A stretch of 64,000 nt of DNA, from NCBI GenBank assembly GCA_023450085.1, contig JAEXHI010000008.1, positions 19,906-83,905 of the forward strand. The letters are read 5' to 3'. This document shows positions 8,095 through 16,960 of the stretch, one piece after another. Each line of letters starts with the position of its first letter. Position 1 is the first letter of the stretch. Below the pieces are notes generated by a model that was not told where the DNA came from, ran no database searches, and saw nothing but the letters and a program-made list of their open reading frames with translations. The DNA is from Bacteroidota bacterium. Its GTDB lineage: Bacteria > Bacteroidota > Bacteroidia > Sphingobacteriales > Sphingobacteriaceae. The position numbers and the translations under genes were made by a program.

Positions 8095-10599
8095 TTAATT
8101 TTTACGTTCTACTTCCCTATCCATTTCCGTCATGTTCACGTTGGTTGACTGAGAAAAATCATCTAAAAGATAGTTGTTGAAATAATCAGCTAAGCGCCAG
8201 AACATGTATTCCGTCATATCGCCAAAACCATGACGTTGACCAGGCACAATGATGAAATCAAAACGTTTACCTGCTTTAATTAGTGCATTAGCTACCCTAA
8301 CACTATTAGCTGGGTGTACGTTGTTATCAATATCGCCATGCATCAACAATAAATGTCCTTTTAGGTTTTTAGCCAAATCTGGGTTTTTATCAATCGAATA
8401 TTTGAATGAAGTATCTCCCTTTAAGGAAACAATTTCTTTCACCCCATGGTGTTTTTCACTCCACCAACGGTTGTAAATGCTATTATCATGGTTACCCGCT
8501 GCAGAAACTGCTACTTTAAAGAAATCAGGATATACCAACATGGCAGCGGTCGACATAAAACCACCCCCAGAGTGTCCTGTGATACCTACTTTATTGACAT
8601 CAATAAACGGATACCTATCTGCCAATTGTTCTATCGTCGCTTTTTTATCAGCCAAACCATAATCACGCAAGTTACCGTAACCATAAGTATGGTACCATTT
8701 TGAACGTGCTGGGTGACCACCTCTATTACCTACAGTTATTACCACATAACCTAATTGCGCTAAACGGTCCATCCTGTCCATGCTACGACCAAAAGCTTTA
8801 TTTACCGCTTCAGTTTGTGGACCTGGATACACATACTCAATTACAGGGTATTTTCTACTCGGATCAAAGTTGAAAGGCTTATACATTACGCCATACAAAT
8901 CGGTTACACCATCATCAGCTTTCACCTTAAATGGTTCAGGAAATTTATAACCCGCAGCCATCAATAAAGATAAATCAGTAGTTTCCAACTCCATCACTTT
9001 GTTACCGTTGTTGTCGTACAAAGTAGATTTTGGAGTGGTATTAACTCTTGAATAATTATCTACAAAGTAACGTCCATCATCGTTCATACTCGAAGCGTGG
9101 TCAAAATCGCCAGCGTTTAATAATCTTAAGCCTGAACCGTCAAAATTTACACGGTACAAGTGGTAATAATATGGATCTTCTTTAGCTTCGCGACCATTGG
9201 CCGTAAAATAAAGCACTCTAGCTTTTTCGTCAATGTTTACGATGTTCTCGCAATGGAAAGAGCCTTTAGTGATTTGGTTTTTCAATTTTCCGTTTTCGTC
9301 AAACAGGTAAAAATGCCCCCAACCATCACGCTCACTCCAATGGATGAGCTCCTTACCACCGTTCACCAAACCAGGGCGCTGTACTTCCACATAGGTATTA
9401 AAACGTTCTTCGATTAACGGTTTTACGGTGCCACTGGCTACATCTACCACACAAACATCAATACGTTTTAAATCGCGACTGGTGCGGCCCATGTAAAATT
9501 TACCATTATCACCTAACCAAACCGCTGGATTAAATTCATTATCTCTATCGGCATTTAATGCTGGCTTGCTATACGTGTTTAAGCTTTGGTCTTTAAAAGC
9601 CGCAACATTTAATTTCTTACTTGTTTTTTGTGCAAAATTGAACAACCAAACTTCATCTTGTGGCGCTTCTGTTTCACCTGGCATTTGGTATTTATAAGTC
9701 TCTAAGGTTGGTCTGCCAGCACTTACGCTATTGATTACCCAAAGGTCTTTAACTTTTCTGCTATCTGAACGTTGTATTACAAAGTATTTCGAATCTGGCG
9801 ACCAAAGCACAAATGCTCTTCTGCGCTTTTTATCATTCTTAATAATCTCCTCGTTGTTCTCTCCACTACCGTCACTTCCAAAAGCATATGATTTCACCCC
9901 ATCTTTAGTCAGTTGGTGTTCAACAATAGTGCTGTCTTCTTCATTTTTTAGGGCCTTTTGGTAATTGGCTTTGTCCATCCAAAACAAGTTGTAATTACGG
10001 GTAAAGATAATGGCAGACGAATCTGGTGCTACAGCTCCCCAGCTTGGTTTGGTTTTGGGTCTCTTAAAATCTTTGATTTCTAGGAGTTTGCCACCAGCTA
10101 ATTCATATTGGAATTTGAAGATTTTTTTCTGCATCGAATCCGCTGCTTTTTTATCTTTTCTATCTGGCTTTACCTCATCGATGGTACTTTTTATTTCGAA
10201 AGTAATCAACTTCTCGTCGTTGCTAAATTTCAAATTCTCAATTGGCAAATGTTGCGCATCAAATGGGTCACGGGTAATCAAAGTGATTTCTGCAGCCAAC
10301 TTTGCAGGATCGAAAAGTTGTTTTTTATTTCTGGAAGCAGGCTCAACGATGTACCAGTTTTTTCCGCTAGGAGTTTCGTATTCGTACCAAAAACGGTTGC
10401 TTTGTTTTAACCAATGCGGGTCTACACTGGTGGAATAAATCATTTTTCGCAATTTGCTAGGCGAAAAACGGGCTGCCATTTGATAGTTGGCCTTTTGGGG
10501 TACCTGAAGCGTTTCTGTAGTGGTAATTGTTTTGGTTTGGGCATGAACAGCCACTCCTGAAAACAAACCTAACAGTGAGAACAAGTAGAGTTTTTTCAT
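8095..10599 (-). CDS. S9 family serine peptidase (DPP-IV-like)
   Basis: 834 residues. A signal peptide (1-20) is followed by an N-terminal beta-propeller of DPP-IV type (about 50-540) and a C-terminal alpha/beta-hydrolase domain. The triad is visible as Ser677 in GHSGGG, Asp758 in GDIDNNVHP and His790 in GQRHGF. The nucleophile elbow is GHSGGG, where most DPP-IV enzymes have GWSYGG, so cleavage specificity may differ. It is likely periplasmic and trims short peptides. It is encoded alone, divergent from the deacetylase pair. Confidence 0.9.
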   Translation of the reverse strand: MKKLYLFSLLGLFSGVAVHAQTKTITTTETLQVPQKANYQMAARFSPSKLRKMIYSTSVDPHWLKQSNRFWYEYETPSGKNWYIVEPASRNKKQLFDPAKLAAEITLITRDPFDAQHLPIENLKFSNDEKLITFEIKSTIDEVKPDRKDKKAADSMQKKIFKFQYELAGGKLLEIKDFKRPKTKPSWGAVAPDSSAIIFTRNYNLFWMDKANYQKALKNEEDSTIVEHQLTKDGVKSYAFGSDGSGENNEEIIKNDKKRRRAFVLWSPDSKYFVIQRSDSRKVKDLWVINSVSAGRPTLETYKYQMPGETEAPQDEVWLFNFAQKTSKKLNVAAFKDQSLNTYSKPALNADRDNEFNPAVWLGDNGKFYMGRTSRDLKRIDVCVVDVASGTVKPLIEERFNTYVEVQRPGLVNGGKELIHWSERDGWGHFYLFDENGKLKNQITKGSFHCENIVNIDEKARVLYFTANGREAKEDPYYYHLYRVNFDGSGLRLLNAGDFDHASSMNDDGRYFVDNYSRVNTTPKSTLYDNNGNKVMELETTDLSLLMAAGYKFPEPFKVKADDGVTDLYGVMYKPFNFDPSRKYPVIEYVYPGPQTEAVNKAFGRSMDRMDRLAQLGYVVITVGNRGGHPARSKWYHTYGYGNLRDYGLADKKATIEQLADRYPFIDVNKVGITGHSGGGFMSTAAMLVYPDFFKVAVSAAGNHDNSIYNRWWSEKHHGVKEIVSLKGDTSFKYSIDKNPDLAKNLKGHLLLMHGDIDNNVHPANSVRVANALIKAGKRFDFIIVPGQRHGFGDMTEYMFWRLADYFNNYLLDDFSQSTNVNMTEMDREVERKN

Positions 10600-10770
10600 G
10601 TATTTAGTTAGTTAAGTAATGGAAATTTGAATGAGCTAATTTAAACCAAAAAGAGGTGGGTCTAAGGGTTTTTATGTAATAATTGAGTGAGTTTACCGTG
10701 CTACATTTCTAGTTTTCAAAGGGTCAGGTAAATATTTATCAACACCACTACCAATTTTGATGTTATTGAT

Positions 10771-10778
10771 TAGTTTTG
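10771..10778 (+). promoter_or_regulatory. Candidate -7 element, first deacetylase gene
   Basis: TAGTTTTG matches TAnnTTTG, 20 bp before the ATG at 10798. No TTG lies at the expected -33 position. Confidence 0.35.
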
Positions 10779-10797
10779 TTCGTATTTATAGTACTTT

Positions 10798-11685
10798 ATG
10801 AAAAGATTTTTCTTACCTCTTATGGCATTGGCACTGGTTTATGGAGCTGGATGCCAATCAAAATCTCAAACTGCCCAAACTAGTGAAACAAAGGACAGCG
10901 TAACCAATGTGGCCAGTACTGAACCCACTGAAAATCAAAGCGCCCCTATTGACACTAAAAATATCAAGGTAGCTGATGCCAAAACAATATTGGCAAGACC
11001 ACAAGTGCCTATCCTTTGTTACCATCAAGTACGTAACTGGAGAGCTACGGATGGTGCCATGGGCAAAGACTATACTGTAGAGATCCAAAACTTTAAAGAC
11101 CAGATGAAAATGTTGTCGGACAGTGGTTATCACACCATTTTGCCTGATCAGCTTTACGCTTATTTAAACGAGGGCAAAGCACTTCCAAAGAAGCCTATTA
11201 TGCTTACTTTTGATGATACGGTTTTAGATCAATACACGGTGGTTAACCCAACCCTAAAGAAATATGGATACAAAGCTGCCTATTTCATCATGACGGTTTC
11301 TATTGGCAAAAAAGGCAAGTTTGTAAATTACATGAGTGCAGAACAGATTAAAGAACTTTCTGACGAAGGCAATACCATTGGTAGCCATACGTACGACCAT
11401 AAGAACTTCAAAAAATACACAGGTAAAGATTGGGAAGAACAATTAGATAAACCAACCAAAAAACTGGAAGAAATTACTGGTAAAAAAATCGAGTACTTCG
11501 CTTATCCATTTGGTTTATGGAACAAAGAAGGCTTTCCTGAGTTAAAGAAAAGAGGCTTTAAAATGGCTTTCGCTTTGGCTGATAAACGTGATGAGAATGA
11601 TCCTTTAATGTGCGTTAGAAGAATTATTGCCAGTGGCCATTGGAGCCCTAAAACTTTGCACAATAATATTGTAAAAAGCTTTTAA
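10798..11685 (+). CDS. Polysaccharide deacetylase lipoprotein (CE4), copy 1
   Basis: 295 residues with a lipobox (GAGC, Cys19) and a Thr/Ser/Lys linker to about residue 60, then a NodB/CE4 domain. PILCYHQVRNW is the PgaB-like entry strand, TFDDT (about 138-142) supplies the metal Asp, SHTYDHKN holds the HxxxH metal ligands and EYFAYPFG is the third motif. CE4 enzymes remove N-acetyl groups from glycans, here presumably a periplasmic or surface polymer. A close paralogue follows 60 bp downstream. All metal and motif residues look intact. Confidence 0.9.
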   Translation: MKRFFLPLMALALVYGAGCQSKSQTAQTSETKDSVTNVASTEPTENQSAPIDTKNIKVADAKTILARPQVPILCYHQVRNWRATDGAMGKDYTVEIQNFKDQMKMLSDSGYHTILPDQLYAYLNEGKALPKKPIMLTFDDTVLDQYTVVNPTLKKYGYKAAYFIMTVSIGKKGKFVNYMSAEQIKELSDEGNTIGSHTYDHKNFKKYTGKDWEEQLDKPTKKLEEITGKKIEYFAYPFGLWNKEGFPELKKRGFKMAFALADKRDENDPLMCVRRIIASGHWSPKTLHNNIVKSF

Positions 11686-11693
11686 GATAATTT

Positions 11694-11713
11694 AAACTAC
11701 ATAGACACATAAG
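11694..11713. repeat. Single arm of the ACCACATAG palindromic repeat
   Basis: AACTACATAGACACATAAG between the two deacetylase genes matches one arm of the palindromic repeat found at 15.5, 17.8 and 52.9 kb with two or three changes. The second arm is absent. Confidence 0.5.
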
Positions 11714-11745
11714 TTTTTTATTAAGCACATTTTGCTGAATTAATA

Positions 11746-12612
11746 ATGAAAAAAATTCTAGTTGGGGCATTATTTTTATGCCCCTTTCTATTTTCGGGCT
11801 GCCAATCTACTTCTGGCGAAAGCAATTTAAGCGCTACCACCAAAGCTACTGATACTTCTTCTGTTGCCACCGCACCAAAAGCCGACACTTTAAAAGCGGC
11901 TGATGCAGCGACTATTTTAGCCAAAAAAGAAGTACCAGTGTTGTGCTACCACCAAATAAGGGAATGGCTACCAAGCGATGGTAAACGAGCAAAAGATGAC
12001 ATCATCTCTCCTGCTAAATTTAAAGAACACGTTAAAATGTTGGCCGATAGCGGATATCAATCGATACTTCCCGACCAGCTTTATGATTATTTGGTTTACG
12101 GTAAAAAACTTCCAGAAAAGCCAATTATGTTCACTTTTGATGATACTGACTTGGACCAATATACCGTGGCCTACCCTACCTTAAAACAGTATGGGTTTAA
12201 AGGCGTTTATTTCATCATGACGGTTTCCATTGGCAAAAAAGGAAGAATTGCCTACATGAATGCTCAACAAATCAAGGAGCTTTCTGACCAAGGGAACGTG
12301 ATTGCCAGCCATACCTACGACCATAAAAACTTTGCCAAGTTCAATGAGGAGGATTGGAAAACACAGATTGATGAACCTACCCAAAAACTAGAGAAAATTA
12401 CGGGTAAAAAAGTGGAATATTTCGCCTACCCTTATGGAGTTTATAAAAGTAGCTCGTTGCCAAAATTAAAAGAGCACGGTTTTAAAGCAGCTTTTATCCT
12501 TTCTACCAAAAGAGACGAAAATTATCCTTTGTACACCATTAGGAGAATTATTGACCCAGGGAATTACACCGCCAGAAATTTACTACACAGCATTAAAAAG
12601 AGTTTTAAATAG
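11746..12612 (+). CDS. Polysaccharide deacetylase lipoprotein (CE4), copy 2
   Basis: 288 residues and clearly a tandem duplicate of the gene before it: the same lipobox region (FSGC, Cys20), the same low-complexity linker and the same catalytic motifs (VLCYHQIREW, TFDDTDLDQYT, SHTYDHKN, EYFAYPYG). The linkers and the C-terminal 40 residues diverge most, which suggests different glycan partners or an old duplication. The shared two-gene block probably forms one transcript. Confidence 0.9.
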   Translation: MKKILVGALFLCPFLFSGCQSTSGESNLSATTKATDTSSVATAPKADTLKAADAATILAKKEVPVLCYHQIREWLPSDGKRAKDDIISPAKFKEHVKMLADSGYQSILPDQLYDYLVYGKKLPEKPIMFTFDDTDLDQYTVAYPTLKQYGFKGVYFIMTVSIGKKGRIAYMNAQQIKELSDQGNVIASHTYDHKNFAKFNEEDWKTQIDEPTQKLEKITGKKVEYFAYPYGVYKSSSLPKLKEHGFKAAFILSTKRDENYPLYTIRRIIDPGNYTARNLLHSIKKSFK

Positions 12613-12674
12613 GAATTATCGTCGTTTTATAAAGTAACTTTTTTAGTTTAGCATCTCACTAAATTATTCTTGAT

Positions 12675-14042
12675 ATGCTTTTTAGATTAATCACCTCTGC
12701 TCTTTTCTTATTTTGTGTTGTCCAATTGAATGCTCAGGTTCCTCATTTAAAAGGTTCAGTGGTGATAGACATGCAAACTGGGCAAATTACTAGTGATTTT
12801 ACAATAAGCAATATTCCAGATTTAGGTAAAAACTACCAAATACTGCTCAACAAGGGTTTTAACATAAAACACATTAAAAACGCTACTGGACAAACACTTA
12901 AATATAGCGGTTATTATAATGGAAAGATGCGTGGCGAGGGTTTAACCTATGTACCTCAAGAAAAAAATGAAACACTTGTTGATCCTAAAGAATTAAGCAT
13001 TAGTTACACAGGTGCATTCCCCATTTACAATAACGAGTATAATTTTACCGATTTTAAAGGCCTAATTGCTTTTAATGGCACTACGCTCCGAGCAGCCGAA
13101 CAGTCAAAATGGTACCCCATTATTTACGACGAGAAAAATGACCAACTGATAGAGCAGGTTACTTTCGACATTTCCGTTGAAGCCAAAGGTGTACAACAGA
13201 TTTTTGTGAATGGCGACATTCCCAAACCAGGACCTTCGGCAACCTTTAGCTCCAAAACGCCTATTGCCCCCTTGCTTTTTGTAGGTAACTACAGTGTTTT
13301 ACAAACATCAAATGCCATGTTTTTGAACACCAATATGAATAAACAGCAATTAGCGGTATTTGAAACAGAAATTGCGGAAATCAAAGCTTACTTTAATAAA
13401 GCTTTATCTATTCCATACACCACAAAAAATGTATTTATTGAACATACCGCAATAGAGAAATTTAATGAGGGAAGAGTTTGGGGTTTTGCGTCTTATCCCA
13501 CCATTGCTATTGCTGGTGGTAAATTAGGCGAAACCGTGGATGAGGTGAACAAAAAGTTTAAAGATTCTACCGACTATCCTTTTTATGCCCATGAAATTGC
13601 GCACTATTATTTCGGTAACGTTTTACAACCTAACTCCACTTTATTTTGGTTCTTCTTAGAATCCACAGCTGAATATCTATCCGTAAAAGCCAGTGAAGCA
13701 AAATTTGGAAAAAACTACGGCCACACCTATTTTAAAAATGCAGTGAGCAACCTTAAAAACATAAAGGTAGTACCCTTAAATAAAGTAACTGAAACTGGCC
13801 AAATTGGTGGAACGTATCGATACAGCTATGGGCCTTTAATATTAAGAGGTTTAGAGCAGCTGATTGGAGAAAAACGAGCCCTCGGATTTTTAAAGCAATG
13901 TTTAAACACTAAAGGTAAACCTACTGATTATGCCTTTTTTAAAGAGCAAGCACTAAAATCGGGCATTAGTAATAAGGAGTGGGATGAATTTGAAAAAGAT
14001 TTTATCATTAGTGAAAATGTTACGGCGTTAATCAAGTATTAA
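12675..14042 (+). CDS. M1-like zinc metallopeptidase, secreted
   Basis: 455 residues with a signal peptide (1-21, ending NAQ). The gluzincin motif HEIAHYYFGN is followed 18 residues later by the third ligand in ESTAEYLS, as in M1 aminopeptidases. It is much shorter than a full M1 enzyme (about 850 residues) and has only the N-terminal beta domain and the catalytic domain, without the C-terminal helical domain. Substrate unknown. It ends at a bidirectional terminator shared with the convergent NmrA gene. Confidence 0.8.
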   Translation: MLFRLITSALFLFCVVQLNAQVPHLKGSVVIDMQTGQITSDFTISNIPDLGKNYQILLNKGFNIKHIKNATGQTLKYSGYYNGKMRGEGLTYVPQEKNETLVDPKELSISYTGAFPIYNNEYNFTDFKGLIAFNGTTLRAAEQSKWYPIIYDEKNDQLIEQVTFDISVEAKGVQQIFVNGDIPKPGPSATFSSKTPIAPLLFVGNYSVLQTSNAMFLNTNMNKQQLAVFETEIAEIKAYFNKALSIPYTTKNVFIEHTAIEKFNEGRVWGFASYPTIAIAGGKLGETVDEVNKKFKDSTDYPFYAHEIAHYYFGNVLQPNSTLFWFFLESTAEYLSVKASEAKFGKNYGHTYFKNAVSNLKNIKVVPLNKVTETGQIGGTYRYSYGPLILRGLEQLIGEKRALGFLKQCLNTKGKPTDYAFFKEQALKSGISNKEWDEFEKDFIISENVTALIKY

Positions 14043-14057
14043 CAGCACATTCAAAAT

Positions 14058-14091
14058 AAAAAGCTCAAACTTAGATGGTTTGAGCTTTTTA
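14058..14091. terminator. Bidirectional terminator
   Basis: AAAAAGCTCAAAC and GTTTGAGCTTTTT form a 13-bp perfect stem with a 7-nt loop between two convergent genes, with T runs on both strands. Confidence 0.9.
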
Positions 14092-14106
14092 TTTATGCTA
14101 CTATGC

Positions 14107-14988
14107 TTAATACTTCGCAGCAAATTCTTTCGCAAAATCAGCAATCTTGATAGCTCCCGTTACTGGAGAACCTTGATTTTCAAAATCATCTGTCAATTTA
14201 TGAGTGTTGATGCCTTGTCCCATTTCTGTGTAAAGGCCTGCAATTTCTTGAGGTATTCCGGCTTGCTGCATCCCTTCCAATGCTTGTTCGTCTGTAAATT
14301 GAACCCAAGGTAAATCTGAAAGACCAACGGCATTGCCTAACACTTTAGCATAATTTTTCGGTTGTTGTACATCACTCACAATGTATCTTACCTTTTTGCC
14401 AGTTACTTCTGAATTCAATTCTTCGGCTGCTGCTACTGCAATATCTTTAGGATGTACCAATGGCAAGTTAACTTCTGATGAATAATTACCACCAATAATC
14501 TGTGCATGCTTCAACAATGGAATATCATTGAAAAAGTTAGTATAGAAATATCCCGCTCTTAAAAAAGTAACCTCAACATTTTCCAATTCCTTGTATATGT
14601 TCTCTATGTGATGTAAACCCAAAATTGGTCCCGTACCGTTTTCATAATCAGCACCTACGCTGCTTAACATCACTACTCTATTTACTCCTGCTTGAACAAA
14701 TGCTGCTGCAAAAGCTTTTCCAGCGTTAACCGTATTTTGAATAATATTTGCACCGCCCAAGTTTGGAGGCGTCATGGCAAAAACAGCGTCAGTTCCTGTA
14801 AATGTTTCACTTAAAAAAGCTACATCACTTACCGAACCTACTGCAGCATTTGCGCCTAAAGCTTCAATCGCTTCTTTCCTATCTTCATTGCTTGTCACTA
14901 CTGTAACATCATGTCCTTGCGCTACTAAAATTTTGGTCAGGTTACTGCCTATATTTCCGAGAGAACCTGTAATGGTTATTTTTTTCAT
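14107..14988 (-). CDS. NmrA/SDR-like NAD(P)-binding protein
   Basis: 293 residues from the ATG at 14988, which has an AAAGGA Shine-Dalgarno sequence. A longer frame upstream would run into the regulator's promoter. The N-terminal KITITGSLGNIGSNLTKIL is an atypical-SDR Rossmann signature (GxxGxxG-like), and the order VVTSN, FAMTPPN, VVMLSSVGAD fits the NmrA/azoreductase-like group. It may reduce quinones or sense redox state. It is divergent from an HxlR regulator and shares a short operator-bearing intergenic region with it, so it is the likely target gene. Confidence 0.85.
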   Translation of the reverse strand: MKKITITGSLGNIGSNLTKILVAQGHDVTVVTSNEDRKEAIEALGANAAVGSVSDVAFLSETFTGTDAVFAMTPPNLGGANIIQNTVNAGKAFAAAFVQAGVNRVVMLSSVGADYENGTGPILGLHHIENIYKELENVEVTFLRAGYFYTNFFNDIPLLKHAQIIGGNYSSEVNLPLVHPKDIAVAAAEELNSEVTGKKVRYIVSDVQQPKNYAKVLGNAVGLSDLPWVQFTDEQALEGMQQAGIPQEIAGLYTEMGQGINTHKLTDDFENQGSPVTGAIKIADFAKEFAAKY

Positions 14989-14995
14989 TTTCCTT

Positions 14996-15026
14996 TTGTT
15001 TAAATAATAAGACAAAGCTACATTTG
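14996..15026 (+). promoter_or_regulatory. Promoter of the HxlR regulator gene
   Basis: TTG (14996-14998), 20 bp, then TACATTTG (15019-15026). It overlaps the divergent NmrA promoter, so the two compete for polymerase. Confidence 0.55.
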
Positions 15027-15043
15027 TACTTACTTTTAGACAA
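15013..15043 (-). promoter_or_regulatory. Promoter of the NmrA-like gene
   Basis: On the minus strand a TTG (15041-15043) and TAGCTTTG (15013-15020) are separated by 20 bp, matching the Bacteroidota sigma-A consensus. The HxlR operator overlaps its -33 half. Confidence 0.6.
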
Positions 15044-15047
15044 GTAC
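15026..15047. promoter_or_regulatory. Candidate HxlR operator
   Basis: GTACTT, a 10-nt spacer, then AAGTAC form a perfect inverted repeat. GTACTTAC also recurs as a direct repeat at 15044-15051. It lies over the start region of the regulator gene and the -33 box of the NmrA gene, as an operator for both would. Confidence 0.6.
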
Positions 15048-15066
15048 TTACCCCAAAGTATGTATC

Positions 15067-15429
15067 ATGGCACAAATCAAAGAGAGCTCTACCGTTCAGG
15101 AAAACAAGAAATATGCCTTAGAAAAATGTCCCGTAACTTACGTGATGGAAAAAATAGGCGGTTATTGGAAACCTATTATCATGTACCATTTAATTGGCGA
15201 GCAAAAAAGATATAGTGAGTTAAGAAGAGCTATTCCTGCTATCTCAGAGAAAATGCTGATTCAGCATTTGAAGCAATTGGAGCAAGACCAGCTCATTATT
15301 AGAAATGCAAGACCCGAAGTGCCACCTTATGTAACTTACCATTTAAGCAAAGCTGGAAATGGCTTGGTACCTATTATTACCTCCATGGCCGAATGGGCTT
15401 TTAGGGATATCAATGGAGAGTTTAAATAA
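15067..15429 (+). CDS. HxlR-family transcriptional regulator
   Basis: 120 residues, a single winged-helix domain. The family signature is complete: a Cys in CPVTYVMEKIGGYWKPIIM (Cys near residue 19 is the redox-sensing position of YodB/HypR-type members), RYSELRRAIPAISEKML as recognition region, and PPYVTYHLSKAG as the wing. It probably represses the divergent NmrA gene and itself and is released by electrophiles or oxidation. Effector is inference. Confidence 0.9.
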   Translation: MAQIKESSTVQENKKYALEKCPVTYVMEKIGGYWKPIIMYHLIGEQKRYSELRRAIPAISEKMLIQHLKQLEQDQLIIRNARPEVPPYVTYHLSKAGNGLVPIITSMAEWAFRDINGEFK

Positions 15430-15487
15430 TGTAAGTCCGAGATTCTATTTAATAACTCAGGCCATAAAAGCGGAGTTTGTTTAATTT

Positions 15488-15583
15488 AACCACATAGACA
15501 CATAGCAAACTCAACAGTGTTAACATCTCTTTAAAAGTTTCTACCATAATTGTAAAACAATACCCCTATGTGGCTATGTGGTT
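15488..15583. repeat. ACCACATAG palindromic element, copy 1
   Basis: AACCACATAGACACATAG at 15488 and CTATGTGGCTATGTGGTT at 15566 are inverted arms around a 60-nt AT-rich core. About 14 nt of flanking sequence (GCGGARTTTGTYTAATT) recur before the next copy. Confidence 0.75.
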
Positions 15584-15629
15584 GTATTTTATAGTTTATA
15601 AAATCATTAAGGCGGAATTTGTCTAATTG

Positions 15630-15673
15630 AACCACATAGACACATAGCAAACTCCCTATGTGTCTATGTGGTT
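15630..15673. repeat. ACCACATAG palindromic element, copy 2 (collapsed)
   Basis: AACCACATAGACACATAG and CTATGTGTCTATGTGGTT form a perfect 18-bp inverted repeat with only 8 nt between, followed by a T-rich tail. It would also work as a terminator for the convergent GreA-like gene. Confidence 0.8.
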
Positions 15674-15695
15674 TTATTTTTTCTTTAAATATTTT

Positions 15696-16145
15696 CTAAG
15701 CGATTTCCTGAATAAGATATGTTTTTCCGTTGAAAAGAATCTGTTCACCTACCGGTTTACCAATCAGCAATTTACCAATTGGCGATGCCGCTGAAATAGC
15801 AAAATAAGTTTTACCTTCCAACTGTAATTGACCTGCACTGATACTGATGTAGAAACTCCCTTGATTGGTAATAACCAAACTACCATTTCGAGCAGTGTTT
15901 GTATCTCCTATATCCTTTAAAGATTGCAAGATGGCCCTTTGCTGTTGCGCGTCAGCCAACAACTGCTTATTACGGTTAATATCCTGCTGAGCCATTTCAC
16001 GACCTGTTTCAAACTTATCCCCTGCACTACTTTTGGTGTCGTCATTACTGGCTTCCTGAGCTTGTAATAAAGCTTCGTTAGCCGTGGCAATGCGCTGTTC
16101 TACAAAATTTAAGCAAAGCTGATAAAGTTCGTTTTTTAATTGCAT
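15696..16145 (-). CDS. GreA/GreB-like C-terminal domain protein
   Basis: 149 residues. The N-terminal half is a predicted helical coiled coil (about 1-80, rich in Gln, Ala, Glu). The C-terminal half holds SAASPIGKLLIGKPVGE, the FKBP-like GreA/GreB motif that docks at the RNA polymerase secondary channel. It is shorter than GreA and lacks a clear acidic tip pair, so it may modulate rather than rescue polymerase. The ATG at 16145 was preferred to a TTG one codon upstream. Confidence 0.7.
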   Translation of the reverse strand: MQLKNELYQLCLNFVEQRIATANEALLQAQEASNDDTKSSAGDKFETGREMAQQDINRNKQLLADAQQQRAILQSLKDIGDTNTARNGSLVITNQGSFYISISAGQLQLEGKTYFAISAASPIGKLLIGKPVGEQILFNGKTYLIQEIA

Positions 16146-16251
16146 CAAGTAGTTAATTAGTTGTTTGGTTGGTTAGTTGTTTAGGAACTCAGCAAGAAAG
16201 CACATTAAATATGCTTCCTTGCTGATTTAACGGTGATGAAAGATGTACTTA

Positions 16252-16830
16252 CTATCCTTCTATCCATTTTACCTTATCGGCCATTGGCGTACGGTTAGCC
16301 TCACGTGGTTCGGCATTATGGTAGCCCATATAGAACAAGCCATAACATTTCTCATTTTCGGCCAAACCTAAAAAATCTCCTAGGTGGTCAATCAATGGAG
16401 GTGAGCTCCAATAAGCACCCACATTTAAAGATTCTGCAGTTAAGGCCATATTTTGTACGGCACAACCTACTGCTGCAATTTCTTCCCAATTTGGCAGTTT
16501 GTCTTCATGAAATTGGATATTGATGGCCAAAATCACCTCAGCTTGCGATGTTTTTTGTCCAAAGCTGTCGTACTTTTTCTGAAGAAACTTTTCGGCAGGA
16601 ACGGTTTCTTTGTAAATCCTACCCAACTCGGCACCCAATTTAGCTTTACCTTCTTTTCTGATGACGGTAAAACGCCAAGGTTGCGTTAATTTGTGGGTTG
16701 GGGCGTAATTGGCACTTTCTAAAATCTGCTCAATCACTTCCTTCGGAATTTCCTGCTGGGTGTAACTTTCAGGAAAAATACTTCTCCTGTTCTTTATAAT
16801 CGTTGATAAAATCTCTGCTTTTGAACTCAT
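16252..16830 (-). CDS. Nitroreductase family FMN protein
   Basis: 192 residues from the ATG at 16830; five extra residues are possible with an upstream ATG. The KNRRSIFPESY start is the FMN-phosphate contact of nitroreductases, and ESANYAPTHKLTQPWRF and GAYWSSPP are the other cofactor-binding segments. It reduces nitro or quinone compounds with NAD(P)H, forming a dimer in the cytoplasm. Physiological substrate unknown. Confidence 0.85.
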   Translation of the reverse strand: MSSKAEILSTIIKNRRSIFPESYTQQEIPKEVIEQILESANYAPTHKLTQPWRFTVIRKEGKAKLGAELGRIYKETVPAEKFLQKKYDSFGQKTSQAEVILAINIQFHEDKLPNWEEIAAVGCAVQNMALTAESLNVGAYWSSPPLIDHLGDFLGLAENEKCYGLFYMGYHNAEPREANRTPMADKVKWIEG

Positions 16831-16901
16831 TCCCAAAAGTAGCATTTAAGCGCAGCTTTAATGTTTTGTGTTTGTAAAATTGAAAATATTAAAAGAAAAA
16901 T

Positions 16902-16928
16902 AATATTTATTGATAAACAATAAATATT
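16902..16928. promoter_or_regulatory. Palindrome upstream of the DUF2975 gene
   Basis: AATATTTATTG and CAATAAATATT form an 11-bp perfect inverted repeat with a 5-nt centre, 33 bp before the DUF2975 start. It is a plausible operator for the downstream XRE protein. Confidence 0.5.
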
Positions 16929-16960
16929 TAACTATAATTGCAATATTAATTTTGAATATC

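Noticed and set aside
10010..10438. Plus-strand ORF of 142 codons within the S9 peptidase gene.
   Set aside because: A shadow of a well-supported gene; no domain or start signal.
14989..15075. Longer N-terminus for the NmrA-like protein, 29 more residues.
   Set aside because: It would cover both promoters and the regulator's start, has no Shine-Dalgarno, and the ATG at 14988 has one.
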